Assembly (NCBI GenBank): GCA_947625675.1
Contig: CANQPH010000022.1
Span: forward strand, 1 to 44,216
Direction of reading: 5' to 3'
DNA: 44,216 bases
Origin: an uncultured Acetatifactor sp.
GTDB taxonomy: Bacteria > Bacillota > Clostridia > Lachnospirales > Lachnospiraceae
Shown: piece by piece, positions 1 to 8,838 of the stretch
How the letters are laid out: every line of letters begins with the position of its first letter
Position numbering within the stretch: the stretch's first letter is position 1
The notes under the pieces: model-generated
Seen by the model: only the letters and a program-made list of their open reading frames with translations
The model's database searches: none
Told to the model about the DNA's origin: nothing
Position numbers and translations under genes: made by a program

Positions 1-135
1 TTGACCTTGTTTCTCCTTACCTATAGGCGGCTTATTGACTTCCGCCAATCCGCAAGAAAACATTTAACAATTACCTACAAACATTATAACAGGAATCGCC
101 AATACCGTCAACGACAGAATCAGACAGTCCGTTCC

Positions 136-1833
136 TCACTCATCCATCCTCCACTCTCCGGTCTGCAGGAAACGCTCCGCCTGCCTGGTCGCTTCCCGGA
201 TAATGCGGTCCTCGTAACCGATCAGCTCCAGCAGCTTGATGGCGTTTCGGGTGGTGGCCTTCCCTTTCATGAGCTTGTAATTGAAGTTGATATCTCCGTC
301 CCGAATCTCTTCTTCAAAATGATAGTTGTCAAAATGCTCCTTCAAAAGCTCCGTCAGTTCGATATCGTGGGTGGCGGCAAAACACAGGATATTCCTGCCG
401 TCCAGGCTTTTCAGGATCTGGCTGGAGGCGGCGATGCGTTCCACCGTGTTGGTGCCCCGAAGGACCTCGTCCACGAAACAAAGCACCCGCTCTCCCTTTT
501 CCGCCGCATCCAGGATCCGCTTCAGGGATTTGATCTCCACGATGTAATAGCTTTCTCCCCCTTCCAGATCGTCCCGCAGGGCCATGGAAGAGAGTATCCG
601 GTAAAAAGGAGCCTCATACCGATCCGCCGGACAGGTGTGGATGGTCTGAGCCAGGATGGCGTTCAGCGCCACGGTTTTCAAAAAAGTGGATTTCCCGGAG
701 GCGTTGGAGCCCGTGAGCAATACGCCCCTGGAGGCGGAGATACTGTTTTTCACAGGTTCTTCGATCAGAGGATGATAGCCTTCCTCCATCTCGATCCGAT
801 TTTCCGAGGTAAATGCGGGGACGCACCAGACATTCCCCAGGGTCTTTTCCACGCTGGCCCGGTAAGCCGCAATGCAGACGGCTGTCTCCACCTTCCCCAG
901 TTCCGTCACCAGCCCGTCCACGTCTTCCAGATGGAGGTTCAGCTGGGAGAGCATTTTGTTGAACACGATCAGATCCACATGGAAGGCCATCCGCACATAA
1001 TCCATCAGAATCTCCAGGGGATTGCCGCTGATGCCGGCATTTCCGCCGGACAGCACCCAGAAAGCCCCTCTTTTCATGGACGCCAGATTCTTTTTGTGCA
1101 GTTCAATGTTCTCCCATTCCTGCTTGCAGACCGGCAAAGGAAGCTTCACGATCCGGTCGCAGACATCCAGCAGCCGGATGATATAGGAAAAACTGACGAT
1201 ATAAGGCTCAATTTCCCCTTTTTCCTTAAAATAGGTGACGATGTTGCTGGTGATCAGAAGCACCAGCCCCACGATGCCCCAGGCGGTGTTGAGGAACAAT
1301 AACGGAATCATGGAAAGCATCACCAGGATGCGCACTATATGGGCCAGATTGGATCTTCTCCCCAGGTTCCCCAGATATTCCAGGTAGTCATACAGGGAAT
1401 ATTTTCCCATGGTGCCCAACTGATGCATCATAAGCTGGACGTCCGCCCGCTGTCTGTCATTTTCTCCGAAATACCGAACCATCTCTTCCAGGTGGGAAAG
1501 CGGGGCTTCCTCGCTTCGGGGCGTCCGCAGGGTGTAATACAGATACTCCTCTCCCGTGGAGGACAGGGAATGGTTCATCAGCATGAACACCTCGTCCATT
1601 CCCAGATCGTTCCAGGTGATATCGTCGATCTGCCCCTCCTCCGGGTGCTTTCTGAAATATCGGTCCAGCCTTTCAAAACGTTCAGTCTGATACTCCCGCT
1701 CCGGCAGCTTTCCATAGCTGGAAAACAGCTTTGCTTCAAACTGCTTCTGCCTCTTTCGCCCGTTCCAGGCCTCCTTGACAACCAATAGAATGAGAACGCC
1801 GATCAGCACTCCCCAAAATACCAGATATTCCAC
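136..1833 (-). CDS. Membrane-anchored MutS-like ATPase
   Basis: The 565-residue product has the MutS C-terminal ATPase: Walker A GSNASGKST near residues 374-382, a Walker B-like stretch ending LCFVDEVLRGTN, and the ATHD motif after it. The first 20 residues form a hydrophobic helix, and a second hydrophobic block lies near residues 165-200. There is no N-terminal mismatch-recognition domain, so this is not the classical mismatch repair MutS. Such shorter MutS-like proteins are common in Firmicutes; their substrate is not established. The start is a GTG preceded by AGAGGAG at a good distance. It is the last gene of the minus-strand run in the window, separated from mtaD by a repeat-filled gap. 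The 135 bases beyond its stop show no gene. Family assignment is firm; the role is open. Confidence 0.88.
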   Translation of the reverse strand: MEYLVFWGVLIGVLILLVVKEAWNGRKRQKQFEAKLFSSYGKLPEREYQTERFERLDRYFRKHPEEGQIDDITWNDLGMDEVFMLMNHSLSSTGEEYLYYTLRTPRSEEAPLSHLEEMVRYFGENDRQRADVQLMMHQLGTMGKYSLYDYLEYLGNLGRRSNLAHIVRILVMLSMIPLLFLNTAWGIVGLVLLITSNIVTYFKEKGEIEPYIVSFSYIIRLLDVCDRIVKLPLPVCKQEWENIELHKKNLASMKRGAFWVLSGGNAGISGNPLEILMDYVRMAFHVDLIVFNKMLSQLNLHLEDVDGLVTELGKVETAVCIAAYRASVEKTLGNVWCVPAFTSENRIEMEEGYHPLIEEPVKNSISASRGVLLTGSNASGKSTFLKTVALNAILAQTIHTCPADRYEAPFYRILSSMALRDDLEGGESYYIVEIKSLKRILDAAEKGERVLCFVDEVLRGTNTVERIAASSQILKSLDGRNILCFAATHDIELTELLKEHFDNYHFEEEIRDGDINFNYKLMKGKATTRNAIKLLELIGYEDRIIREATRQAERFLQTGEWRMDE

Positions 1834-1884
1834 GTCTCTATACTCCTCTTTTATTTTTTTACAAATCCGTTCAAACCTTTTTTA

Positions 1885-2055
1885 AGAAGCCATTACTAGC
1901 TTCCTAAAACCATTACTAGCTTCCTGAAAGCCGTTACCAGCCTTCTATAAAGCCATTGTAAACTTTTAGGACGCCGTTACAAGCTTCCGGGAAGCCATTG
2001 TAAACTTCTAGGACAGCGTTACTAGCTTCTAGGAAGCTGGTATCAGCCTTCTTAC
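1885..2055. repeat. 21-bp degenerate tandem repeat, about eight copies
   Basis: The gap between mutS-like and mtaD is filled with copies of a unit containing CCRTTACTAGCTTC. Copies of the CCATTAC/CCGTTAC word start at about 1890, 1910, 1931, 1953, 1974, 1995, 2016 and 2037, a period of 20-22 bp. The last copy lies over the 3' end and stop codon of mtaD, so the array looks like repeated duplication of that gene end. Read on the minus strand, copies contain TAG and TAA triplets, so it is not coding. Individual copies can pair with neighbours, but no normal terminator with a T run was seen. Confidence 0.85.
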
Positions 2056-3396
2056 GATAGCCTGACAATTTTCATAAATCCGTTCCGGCTCCTCTCCCAC
2101 AAAGAAGGTTCCCTTTCGGTAAAGGACCTTTCCATCGATCATGGTCATGGCCACGTTCGCCTTGCTCCCGCTGTAGACCAGATTCTTGGGAATGTTATGA
2201 AGGGGCTGCATGTTGGGCTGATGCAGGTCGATCAGCACCAGATCCGCCCGCTTCCCCTCCGCCAGCACGTCACAGTCCTCAAGTCCCATGGCCCTGGCCC
2301 CCTGCACCGTGGCCATCTGAAGCACCTTTTCCGCATCCATGCTGGAGGCATCCCCTTCCCGCAGCTTGCTTAAGGCCGTCACCAGGAACATTTCCCGGAA
2401 CATGTCCAGGCAATTGTTGCTGGCCGGACCGTCCGTGCCGATGGCCACAGGGATTCCTCTTCTGTCAAATTCCGCAATGGGGGCGATGCCGCTGGCCAGC
2501 TTTAAATTGGAGGCCGGATTGGTGATCACGTACAGGCCCCGCTTCTGGAATACCTCCAGATCCGCCTCTGTCATATGCACGCAATGATATCCGCCGCCGC
2601 CATAGTCGAAGAGACCCAGGCTGTCCAGGAACACCGCCGGTGTCCGACCGTAACGCTCTTTGCATTCCGATACTTCTTTTTCCGTCTCCGCCAAATGCAG
2701 GTAGACCGGCGCTTTCAGCTTATGGGCCAGGGCGGCCACACCCTCCAGAAGCTTCCGGGAGCAGGTATATTCCGCATGGACGCCCAGCTGGTAGGATATC
2801 AGTGAATTTGCGCCTCTGCGTCCGGGAACAATGCCGCCGTCCTCGCACCTGGGATTCCAGGTCCGATATTCCTCCTCCATTTTTTCCAAAGAAGAAGTGA
2901 AATTGTTCAAACCACTGACCAGGACACAGCGCATTCCCAATTCTCTGCAGGCTCTGGCCGTCGCCGCCGGATCCAGGTACATGTCAAAGATTCCGGTGAT
3001 CCCGGAGGTCAGATATTCCAGGATGGCCAGCTTGGTCAACTGATAAATGTCCTCTCCGGTCAGCTTCGCCTCCAGGGGAAAGACCCGGTCATTCAGCCAC
3101 TCCTGCAGAGGCAGATCATCCGCCATGGAGCGCAGGAAGGTCATGCCGGAATGAGTGTGGGCATTTTTGAAGCCCGGCAAAAGCAGGTTCCCGCCGCAGT
3201 CGATCTCCTGATCCCAGATTCCCGTTTCGTCCGCTTCCGCTTTTTCTGCGCCTGCGTCGTCTTCCATCGCATATTTCACATCCATCACATGTTTCACATG
3301 CGTAATCCTGCCGTCCTCCACCCATACCTCACCCGCAAAAATCGGGCGGTTCGGCTCCATTGTGAGGACTCTGGCATGATGCAGCCTGATTTTCAT
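2029..3396 (-). CDS. mtaD: Amidohydrolase, MtaD/SAH-deaminase family
   Basis: This 455-residue enzyme belongs to the TrzA/MtaD branch of the amidohydrolase superfamily, which deaminates S-adenosylhomocysteine, 5'-methylthioadenosine or related purines. The metal-binding NAHTHSG motif (His80, His82), HLAETEKEV, HCVHMTE and GTDGPASNN are all present in the expected order. A run rich in Asp, Glu and Ala at about residues 40-65 is inserted before the metal motif and is not typical. The start has GGAGGTGAAAGG upstream. It follows cdd by 19 bases and punA, so together they form a purine and pyrimidine nucleoside-salvage operon, which favours adenosine-type substrates. Exact substrate is inferred, not shown. 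Confidence 0.85.
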   Translation of the reverse strand: MKIRLHHARVLTMEPNRPIFAGEVWVEDGRITHVKHVMDVKYAMEDDAGAEKAEADETGIWDQEIDCGGNLLLPGFKNAHTHSGMTFLRSMADDLPLQEWLNDRVFPLEAKLTGEDIYQLTKLAILEYLTSGITGIFDMYLDPAATARACRELGMRCVLVSGLNNFTSSLEKMEEEYRTWNPRCEDGGIVPGRRGANSLISYQLGVHAEYTCSRKLLEGVAALAHKLKAPVYLHLAETEKEVSECKERYGRTPAVFLDSLGLFDYGGGGYHCVHMTEADLEVFQKRGLYVITNPASNLKLASGIAPIAEFDRRGIPVAIGTDGPASNNCLDMFREMFLVTALSKLREGDASSMDAEKVLQMATVQGARAMGLEDCDVLAEGKRADLVLIDLHQPNMQPLHNIPKNLVYSGSKANVAMTMIDGKVLYRKGTFFVGEEPERIYENCQAIVRRLIPAS

Positions 3397-3415
3397 CCGA
3401 CCCTTTCACCTCCCG

Positions 3416-3856
3416 TCAAAAATCTGTTCGATTCAACATAGCCTCTCCGCCGAACCCATGGGGCAATAATTCCTCCAGGGTATGGCGGCGGTAATCCAGA
3501 GGGCTGCGCACCACGTAAATCAGGAAATCCTTTTCACAGAACTCCTGCATCACCTGCCTGCAGATGCCGCAGGGATAGGCATAATCCTCCGGGGCCTGTC
3601 CCTCTGGGCCGCCTGCGATGGCGATGGACGCAAAATGCCGCTCTCCCTCGCTCACCGCTTTGAAAAAAGCCGTCCGCTCCGCACAGTTCGTAGCGCCGTA
3701 AGAGGCGTTCTCAATATTGCAGCCCGGATAAATCTTTCCTTCCGCCGTAAGAAGGGCCGCCCCCACTTGATAATGGGAATAAGGGGCATAAGCCTTCGCC
3801 CGCATTGCCAGGGCCGTTTGCAGCAATTCTTCTATTTGCGGCGTTTCTGCACTCAT
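3416..3856 (-). CDS. cdd: Cytidine deaminase
   Basis: Cytidine deaminase turns cytidine and deoxycytidine into uridine and deoxyuridine in salvage. The 146-residue protein has the complete zinc site of the homotetrameric family: CAE (Cys58, catalytic Glu60) and PCGIC (Cys96, Cys99), plus the substrate segment CNIENASYG. Its ATG overlaps the punA stop codon as ATGA, so the two are translationally coupled; mtaD follows closely. Length is normal, with a few extra residues at the C-terminus. Confidence 0.96.
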   Translation of the reverse strand: MSAETPQIEELLQTALAMRAKAYAPYSHYQVGAALLTAEGKIYPGCNIENASYGATNCAERTAFFKAVSEGERHFASIAIAGGPEGQAPEDYAYPCGICRQVMQEFCEKDFLIYVVRSPLDYRRHTLEELLPHGFGGEAMLNRTDF

Positions 3857-4686
3857 ACAATCTCCCCCATTTTCTTCACGCTCTCCGTCACCAGCCTCGC
3901 AAAGGCCGGAGCCGCCTTGTCCGCCGCCTCCTGTACTTCCTCGTGGGTCAGGGGCTGATCCGTCATTCCGGCGGCCAGGTTGCTGATGCAGGACACCCCG
4001 CAGATCCTCATGCCCATGTGGTTGGCGGCGATGGCCTCCACCACCGTGCTCATCCCCACCGCATCGCTTCCCAACAGACGAAGCATACGAATTTCCGCCG
4101 GGGACTCAAAGGAAGGTCCGGTCAGCTGGGTATAGACCCCCTCCTGTAAAAAGATCCCGTTTTCTCCGGCGGCCTCCCGCAAAATCTGCTGCAGCTGCCG
4201 GTCATAGACCTTGCTCATGTCCGGAAAACGCACTCCCAGTTCCTCCACGTTGGGCCCGATCAGAGGATTGGGGGCAAAAGTGGCGATATGATCCCGAATC
4301 AGCATCAGATCCCCCGCATGGAAGGAGGGATTCACGCCCCCCGCCGCATTGGTCAGGAACAGGATCTTCGCTCCCAGAAGCTTCATCAGGCGCACCGGGA
4401 GCACCACGTCGGAAATGGGATAACCTTCATAAAAATGCACTCTCCCCTTCATGCACACCACGGGCACCCGTCCCACGTAACCGAAGATAAACCTCCCCGC
4501 ATGGCCCGGCACGGTGGAAACCGGGAAGCCCTCGATCTCTCGATAGGGAAGCTCATATGCCACCTGAATATTTTCCGCATACTCTCCCAGACCGGAGCCC
4601 AGCACGACGGCCACCTCCGGCTGAAAATCCGTTTTTTCCCGAACACAGTCATAACATTTTAATAATTTTTCGTACACGGCACCCAT
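3853..4686 (-). CDS. punA: Purine nucleoside phosphorylase, trimeric type
   Basis: The 277-residue protein is a type I (inosine/guanosine) purine nucleoside phosphorylase, which splits purine nucleosides with phosphate. Motifs visible are the phosphate loop GSGLG (residues 30-34), VPGHAG, the RVHFYEGY segment, and LTNAAGGVN, with the base-site region EGVYTQLTGPSFESPAEIR towards the C-terminus. It is the first gene of the punA-cdd-mtaD salvage operon, has AAGGAGG upstream, and lies just downstream of the spoIVA terminator-like hairpin region read on the same strand. Confidence 0.95.
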   Translation of the reverse strand: MGAVYEKLLKCYDCVREKTDFQPEVAVVLGSGLGEYAENIQVAYELPYREIEGFPVSTVPGHAGRFIFGYVGRVPVVCMKGRVHFYEGYPISDVVLPVRLMKLLGAKILFLTNAAGGVNPSFHAGDLMLIRDHIATFAPNPLIGPNVEELGVRFPDMSKVYDRQLQQILREAAGENGIFLQEGVYTQLTGPSFESPAEIRMLRLLGSDAVGMSTVVEAIAANHMGMRICGVSCISNLAAGMTDQPLTHEEVQEAADKAAPAFARLVTESVKKMGEIV

Positions 4687-4777
4687 ACCCCGCTCCTCCT
4701 TTTCCCATATCTATACCAAGTATACCATATTTTCCCCCAAAAGAAAGCACTTTAGAAAGAATTAATCTTCATAAATC

Positions 4778-4831
4778 AAAGGCCACTGTCAGCCCCGCCG
4801 GACTTCTCCGGGTGGTTTGACAATGGCCTTT
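4778..4831 (-). terminator. Terminator-like hairpin after spoIVA
   Basis: AAAGGCCACTGTCA and TGACAATGGCCTTT form a long stem with one mismatch directly after the spoIVA stop. An inner stem (CCGG...CCGG) lies in the loop. The minus-strand 3' side is T-poor, so termination strength is uncertain. Confidence 0.6.
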
Positions 4832-4835
4832 TGGG

Positions 4836-6323
4836 CTAGATAATGATGCAGATCATCCCTCCGCTGCTGTCGTTGACAATCTTTTGCATGGTATCCTGGA
4901 GCTTCACCTGGCTTTCCTCCCCGATGGCCGCCACTTTGGCGGTAATGCCGTCGTTCACCAGCTGCTCCACGGTTTTGCCGAAAATATTGGTGTCCCAGAT
5001 GCCCTCCTGGCCTTCCTCCGCTTCGTTGATATACTTGATCAGATCCTCCGCCTGGTTTTCCGTTCCCACGATGGGGGCGATCTCCGTTTCGATATTGGCC
5101 CGAATCATATGGATGGAAGGACTCACCGCTTTGATCTTGACCCCGAATTTACCGCCGTGCCGGATGATCTCCGGTTTGTTCAGCGTGATCTCTCCCTTGG
5201 CCGGCTTCACCACTCCGTAGCCGGTCATGCGCACCGCATTGACGGCATCCAACACTTTGGCGTATTCTTTTTTCATGGCGGAAAATTCTTTCAGCTTCTG
5301 TACCAGCTGATACTCGTCCGTGATGGATTCACCGATCATGTCGGTGAGCATCTCATAATAATAGGCTTCGTCCATGTCCATTTGGATGCGGATGGAACCG
5401 TCCGACATGTTGACCGCATCGGTCTTGATCCGTTTGATGAAATCGCAATCCAGGGATACAGGCTTCGTCACCACATCTCGCACCGTATCATATTCTTTCA
5501 TCAATTCCTTGATCTTTGCCACCAACTCCTGCTTGATCCCGCTCTCTCCGGGCAGCATTTCCACCCACTTGGGCATGTAAAATTCCATGACGGAAATGGG
5601 AAACTCATACAGGATGTTCTCCAGGATCCGGTTGATGTCCTCTTTTTTCAGCTGTTCGCAGTTCACCGGCAGCACGGACACCTGGTACTTTTCAGATATC
5701 TCCTGGGAAAGCTTCCTGGCCTCCTCGGAATAGGGCTTCTGGCTGTTGAGCAGCACCAAAAAGGGCTTATGTAATTTTTTCAGGGCCAGAATGGTCTTTT
5801 CTTCCGCCCCCAGATAGTTGGCCCTGGGAATCTCCCCGAAGCTTCCGTCCGTGGTGATCACCAGGCCAATGGTGGAATGATCGTTCATGACCTTATCCGT
5901 GCCGATCTCCGCCGCCTGGGTGAAGGGAATCTCCTCCTCGAACCAGGGGGTCTTCACCATCCGCTCCATATCCTCTTCCATGTGGCCTGCGGCCCCTTCC
6001 ACCATGTAACCTACGCAGTCGATGAGTCGGACGGAAACTTCCACGTCCCCGTTCAGGGCGATTTTGGCCGCTTCTTTGGGAATGAACTTGGGCTCCGTGG
6101 TGGTGATGGTCTTGCCTCCGGCGCTTTGGGGCAGTTCATCCTGTGCCCGGATCCTGGCATGTTCGTCTTCCATGTAAGGGAGCACCATCACGTCCATGAA
6201 CCGCTTGATGAACGTGGACTTGCCTGTCCGCACCGGTCCCAGGACCCCGATGTAGATCTCCCCTCCGGTTCTTTGCTGTATATCGCGATAAAGATCATAG
6301 GTATTCGACGTTTCATTCTGCAT
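4836..6323 (-). CDS. spoIVA: Spore coat morphogenetic ATPase SpoIVA
   Basis: SpoIVA polymerises with ATP on the outer forespore membrane and forms the base layer on which the spore coat is built. The 495 residues match the family length. Walker A is GPVRTGKST (residues 29-37), and the conserved C-terminus ends GGMICIII. It is a mother-cell protein; a sigma-E-like promoter lies just upstream, in the short gap to tyrS. RBS AGGAGG precedes the ATG. Presence of an intact spoIVA shows the organism is or recently was a spore former. Confidence 0.97.
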   Translation of the reverse strand: MQNETSNTYDLYRDIQQRTGGEIYIGVLGPVRTGKSTFIKRFMDVMVLPYMEDEHARIRAQDELPQSAGGKTITTTEPKFIPKEAAKIALNGDVEVSVRLIDCVGYMVEGAAGHMEEDMERMVKTPWFEEEIPFTQAAEIGTDKVMNDHSTIGLVITTDGSFGEIPRANYLGAEEKTILALKKLHKPFLVLLNSQKPYSEEARKLSQEISEKYQVSVLPVNCEQLKKEDINRILENILYEFPISVMEFYMPKWVEMLPGESGIKQELVAKIKELMKEYDTVRDVVTKPVSLDCDFIKRIKTDAVNMSDGSIRIQMDMDEAYYYEMLTDMIGESITDEYQLVQKLKEFSAMKKEYAKVLDAVNAVRMTGYGVVKPAKGEITLNKPEIIRHGGKFGVKIKAVSPSIHMIRANIETEIAPIVGTENQAEDLIKYINEAEEGQEGIWDTNIFGKTVEQLVNDGITAKVAAIGEESQVKLQDTMQKIVNDSSGGMICIII

Positions 6324-6348
6324 GTTATCCTACCCTCCTGCTGTTACA

Positions 6349-6378
6349 AATGTATGCGGCAGAAGGGCGGGGTATGAC
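6349..6378 (-). promoter_or_regulatory. Sigma-E-like promoter of spoIVA
   Basis: On the minus strand CATACATT (6349-6356) matches the sigma-E -10 consensus, and GTCATAC (6372-6378) supplies the -35 ATA 16 bases upstream of it. The -10 lies about 26 bases before the spoIVA ATG, leaving room for the AGGAGG site. Sigma-E control of spoIVA is known in Bacillus; the site here is read from sequence. Confidence 0.75.
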
Positions 6379-6388
6379 AGCTAAGGTC

Positions 6389-7609
6389 TTACATCTTCAC
6401 CCGTTTGAAATTTTTCTTGCCCCGTTTGACCACCAGACCCTCCCCGGCGAACTGCTCCGGCGCATACAGGGTCTTCACGTCCGTGATCTTGGCATCCTCC
6501 ACCGTGATGCCGCCCTGTTCCACGGCCCGTCTGGCCTCGGAACGGGAAGCGCACAGCCCGGCCTTCACCAGCACTCCCAGAATGTCGATGGCACCGTCCC
6601 TGAAATCCTCCTCCGCCAGCCGGCAGGTGGGCATTTCCGCCGCCGCTCCGCCCCCGAACAGGGCCCTGGCGCTCTCCTGGGCTTTCCGGGCTTCTTCCTC
6701 CCCGTGAACCAGATTGGTCAGCTCATAGGCCAGGATCTCCTTGGCCTTGTTCAGCTGACTGCCTTCCCATTTGTCCATCTCGTCGATCTGCTCTAAGGGC
6801 AGGAAGGTCAGCATCCGCAGACACTTGAGCACGTCCGCATCCGCCACGTTTCTCCAATACTGATAAAATTCAAAGGGAGAAGTCTTGTTGGGATCCAGCC
6901 ACACGGCCCCCTTCTGGGTTTTGCCCATCTTCTTGCCTTCGGAATTGAGCAGCAGGGTGATGGTCATGGCGTAAGCGTCCTTGCCCAGTTTCCGGCGGAT
7001 CAGCTCCGTGCCGCCCAGCATGTTGCTCCACTGATCGTCGCCGCCGAACTGCATGTTGCAGCCATATTTCTGGAACAGCTCCAGGAAGTCATAGCTCTGC
7101 ATGATCATATAGTTGAACTCCAGGAAGCTTAGGCCCTTTTCCATGCGCTGCCTGTAGCACTCGGCGGTGAGCATCCTGTTCACGCTGAAGTGCACGCCCA
7201 CATCCCGCAGCAGTTCAATATAATTTAAGTTCATCAGCCAGTCCGCATTGTTGACCATGATGGCCTTTCCCTCGGAAAAATCAATAAAACGGCTCATCTG
7301 CTTCTTGAAGCACTCCCCGTTGTGCTCGATGATCTCCTTCGTCATCATGGTGCGCATGTCGCTTCTGCCGGAAGGGTCACCGATCATGGCCGTGCCGCCC
7401 CCGATCAGGGCGATGGGCTTGTTGCCGGCCATCTGCAGCCGCTTCATCAGGCACAGGGCCATGAAATGTCCCACATGCAGGCTGTCCGCCGTAGGGTCAA
7501 AGCCGATATAAAAAGTGGCCTTGCCGTTGTTGATCAGTTCCTTGATCTCTTCCTCATCCGTCAGCTGGGCCAGAAGTCCCCTGGCCTTCAATTCCTCAAA
7601 AACCGTCAT
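6389..7609 (-). CDS. tyrS: Tyrosyl-tRNA synthetase
   Basis: TyrRS charges tRNA-Tyr. The 406-residue class I synthetase has the HIGH-type motif HVGH (residues 45-48), GGDDQWSNM in the tyrosine pocket, the KMSKS-type loop KMGKT near residue 228, and a C-terminal S4 RNA-binding domain ending [12 protein letters not shown]. The start ATG has AAGGAG upstream. No T-box leader was recognised in the 160 bases upstream, which instead hold a tandem duplication. No clear terminator separates it from spoIVA. Confidence 0.97.
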   Translation of the reverse strand: MTVFEELKARGLLAQLTDEEEIKELINNGKATFYIGFDPTADSLHVGHFMALCLMKRLQMAGNKPIALIGGGTAMIGDPSGRSDMRTMMTKEIIEHNGECFKKQMSRFIDFSEGKAIMVNNADWLMNLNYIELLRDVGVHFSVNRMLTAECYRQRMEKGLSFLEFNYMIMQSYDFLELFQKYGCNMQFGGDDQWSNMLGGTELIRRKLGKDAYAMTITLLLNSEGKKMGKTQKGAVWLDPNKTSPFEFYQYWRNVADADVLKCLRMLTFLPLEQIDEMDKWEGSQLNKAKEILAYELTNLVHGEEEARKAQESARALFGGGAAAEMPTCRLAEEDFRDGAIDILGVLVKAGLCASRSEARRAVEQGGITVEDAKITDVKTLYAPEQFAGEGLVVKRGKKNFKRVKM

Positions 7610-7672
7610 TCTTCACACTCTCCTTACTTTTCCTGATACTCTATGATGCTGTTATATTTCGCATGCTCAGGT

Positions 7673-7790
7673 CCCCGGCTGCAGCGCTTTATTCTCCGCA
7701 AGTTCCGGCCTACACTCTGCACGCCTCAAGCCCCTGGCTGCAGCGCCTTGTTCTCCGCAAGTCCCGGCCTACACTCCGTTCACCACATGC
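7673..7790. repeat. 59-bp tandem duplication
   Basis: GGCTGCAGCG...TTCTCCGCAAG...CCGGCCTACACTC occurs at 7677 and again at 7736, an offset of 59 bp with a few mismatches. The second copy runs into the last codons of the 2-hydroxyacid dehydrogenase gene. It occupies most of the gap between that gene and tyrS and shows no open coding use. Confidence 0.85.
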
Positions 7791-8758
7791 TCCGGCCGCT
7801 CCCCACGGCTCACCTGTTCAAAGGTCGTCCAGATGTTCCTATGGGCCTTTCGGAAGGTGTTGGTAGTGATCCCGCCGATATGCGGGGAAAACAAAATCTT
7901 CCTCCGCACCTCTTCCGGCAAATGGAGAAGCGGATTGTCCGGCGTCACCGGTTCCGGCGCTATGGTATCCAGGCCCGCACCAGCGATCCATCCCTCCGAA
8001 AGGGCCCTGCACAGGGCCTCATTGTTCACCATCTCTCCCCTGGCCGTATTGATCAAATAAGCGTCCCTGCGCATTTTCCGCAGGAAAGCCTCGTCTACCA
8101 TCCCCGCAGTATCCGGGGTCACGGGAACGTGGATGCTGATGATATTGCAGGTTCGAAGCATCTCCTCCAATTCCATCCAGGTCACGTCATATTCCCGTTC
8201 CACCGCCTCCGGCTTCCTGGAAGTGGCGCAATAGAAAATCCGGCAGCCGAAAGGATGCAGGAACCGGGCCGCAGCTTTGGCGATGTCCCCGAAGCCGATC
8301 AGCCCCACGCTGCATTCCTCCAGTTCGGTGATTCCATGCACCATCTTATATTCCTTGCACTGGATCTGTCGGCCCTCCAGCACCTCTTTTTCCCCGGCCA
8401 CCACGTCCCGCAGCAATCCCAGGATGAGAAGCACCGTCTGCTCCGCCACGGCCCCCGCATTGATCCCACGGTTATTGCAGACGTAAATACCCCTTTCGGC
8501 GGCGGCTCCGCAGTCAATGCCGTTGAACCCCACCCCCTCGGAATGGATGACCTTCAGGTTGGGCATCCGGCGGATCAGCCCTTCGGGCACCCTGGCGATG
8601 GCGTCCGCCGCCAGATATTCCGCTTCCAGCCCCTCCTCGGGATATTCCTCCCAGGGAGCCTTTAAGGGTACGAAGATCTTTTCCGCTTTCTCAGAGAACT
8701 CCGTGTGCGGGGAAAATTTTTCATATCTGTCCTGATTGCCTATAATGAGTACCTTCAT
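7769..8758 (-). CDS. NAD-dependent 2-hydroxyacid dehydrogenase family protein
   Basis: The protein has the D-isomer 2-hydroxyacid dehydrogenase fold: a Rossmann motif GFGDIA inside VGLIGFGDIAKAAARFL, NTARGE with the substrate-binding Arg, the catalytic Glu region IAPEP, and SPHIGG with the catalytic His. These enzymes reduce 2-oxo acids with NADH or work on 3-phosphoglycerate; the substrate cannot be told here. The ATG at 8758 is preferred because TGAGGA precedes it, giving 329 residues beginning MKVLIIGNQD; a further upstream start would add 11 residues. It lies between tyrS and a MATE transporter on the same strand. Confidence 0.88.
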   Translation of the reverse strand: MKVLIIGNQDRYEKFSPHTEFSEKAEKIFVPLKAPWEEYPEEGLEAEYLAADAIARVPEGLIRRMPNLKVIHSEGVGFNGIDCGAAAERGIYVCNNRGINAGAVAEQTVLLILGLLRDVVAGEKEVLEGRQIQCKEYKMVHGITELEECSVGLIGFGDIAKAAARFLHPFGCRIFYCATSRKPEAVEREYDVTWMELEEMLRTCNIISIHVPVTPDTAGMVDEAFLRKMRRDAYLINTARGEMVNNEALCRALSEGWIAGAGLDTIAPEPVTPDNPLLHLPEEVRRKILFSPHIGGITTNTFRKAHRNIWTTFEQVSRGERPEHVVNGV

Positions 8759-8838
8759 TCCGTAATTCCTCACTTCAATCCGGGGAAGCACGTCCTCCCC
8801 GTCCGATTTATGATCTCATCCTGTTCATGATCTTCAAT

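Noticed and set aside
1..1302. 433-codon plus-strand frame at the left edge
   Set aside because: Antisense to the MutS-like gene, which has clear motifs; the frame has no domain and low-quality composition.
1885..2055. CRISPR or terminator cluster
   Set aside because: The copies abut each other without unique spacers, and there is no T run after a stable stem.
7610..7768. T-box leader before tyrS
   Set aside because: No T-box sequence or specifier stem was recognised; the region is a tandem duplication.
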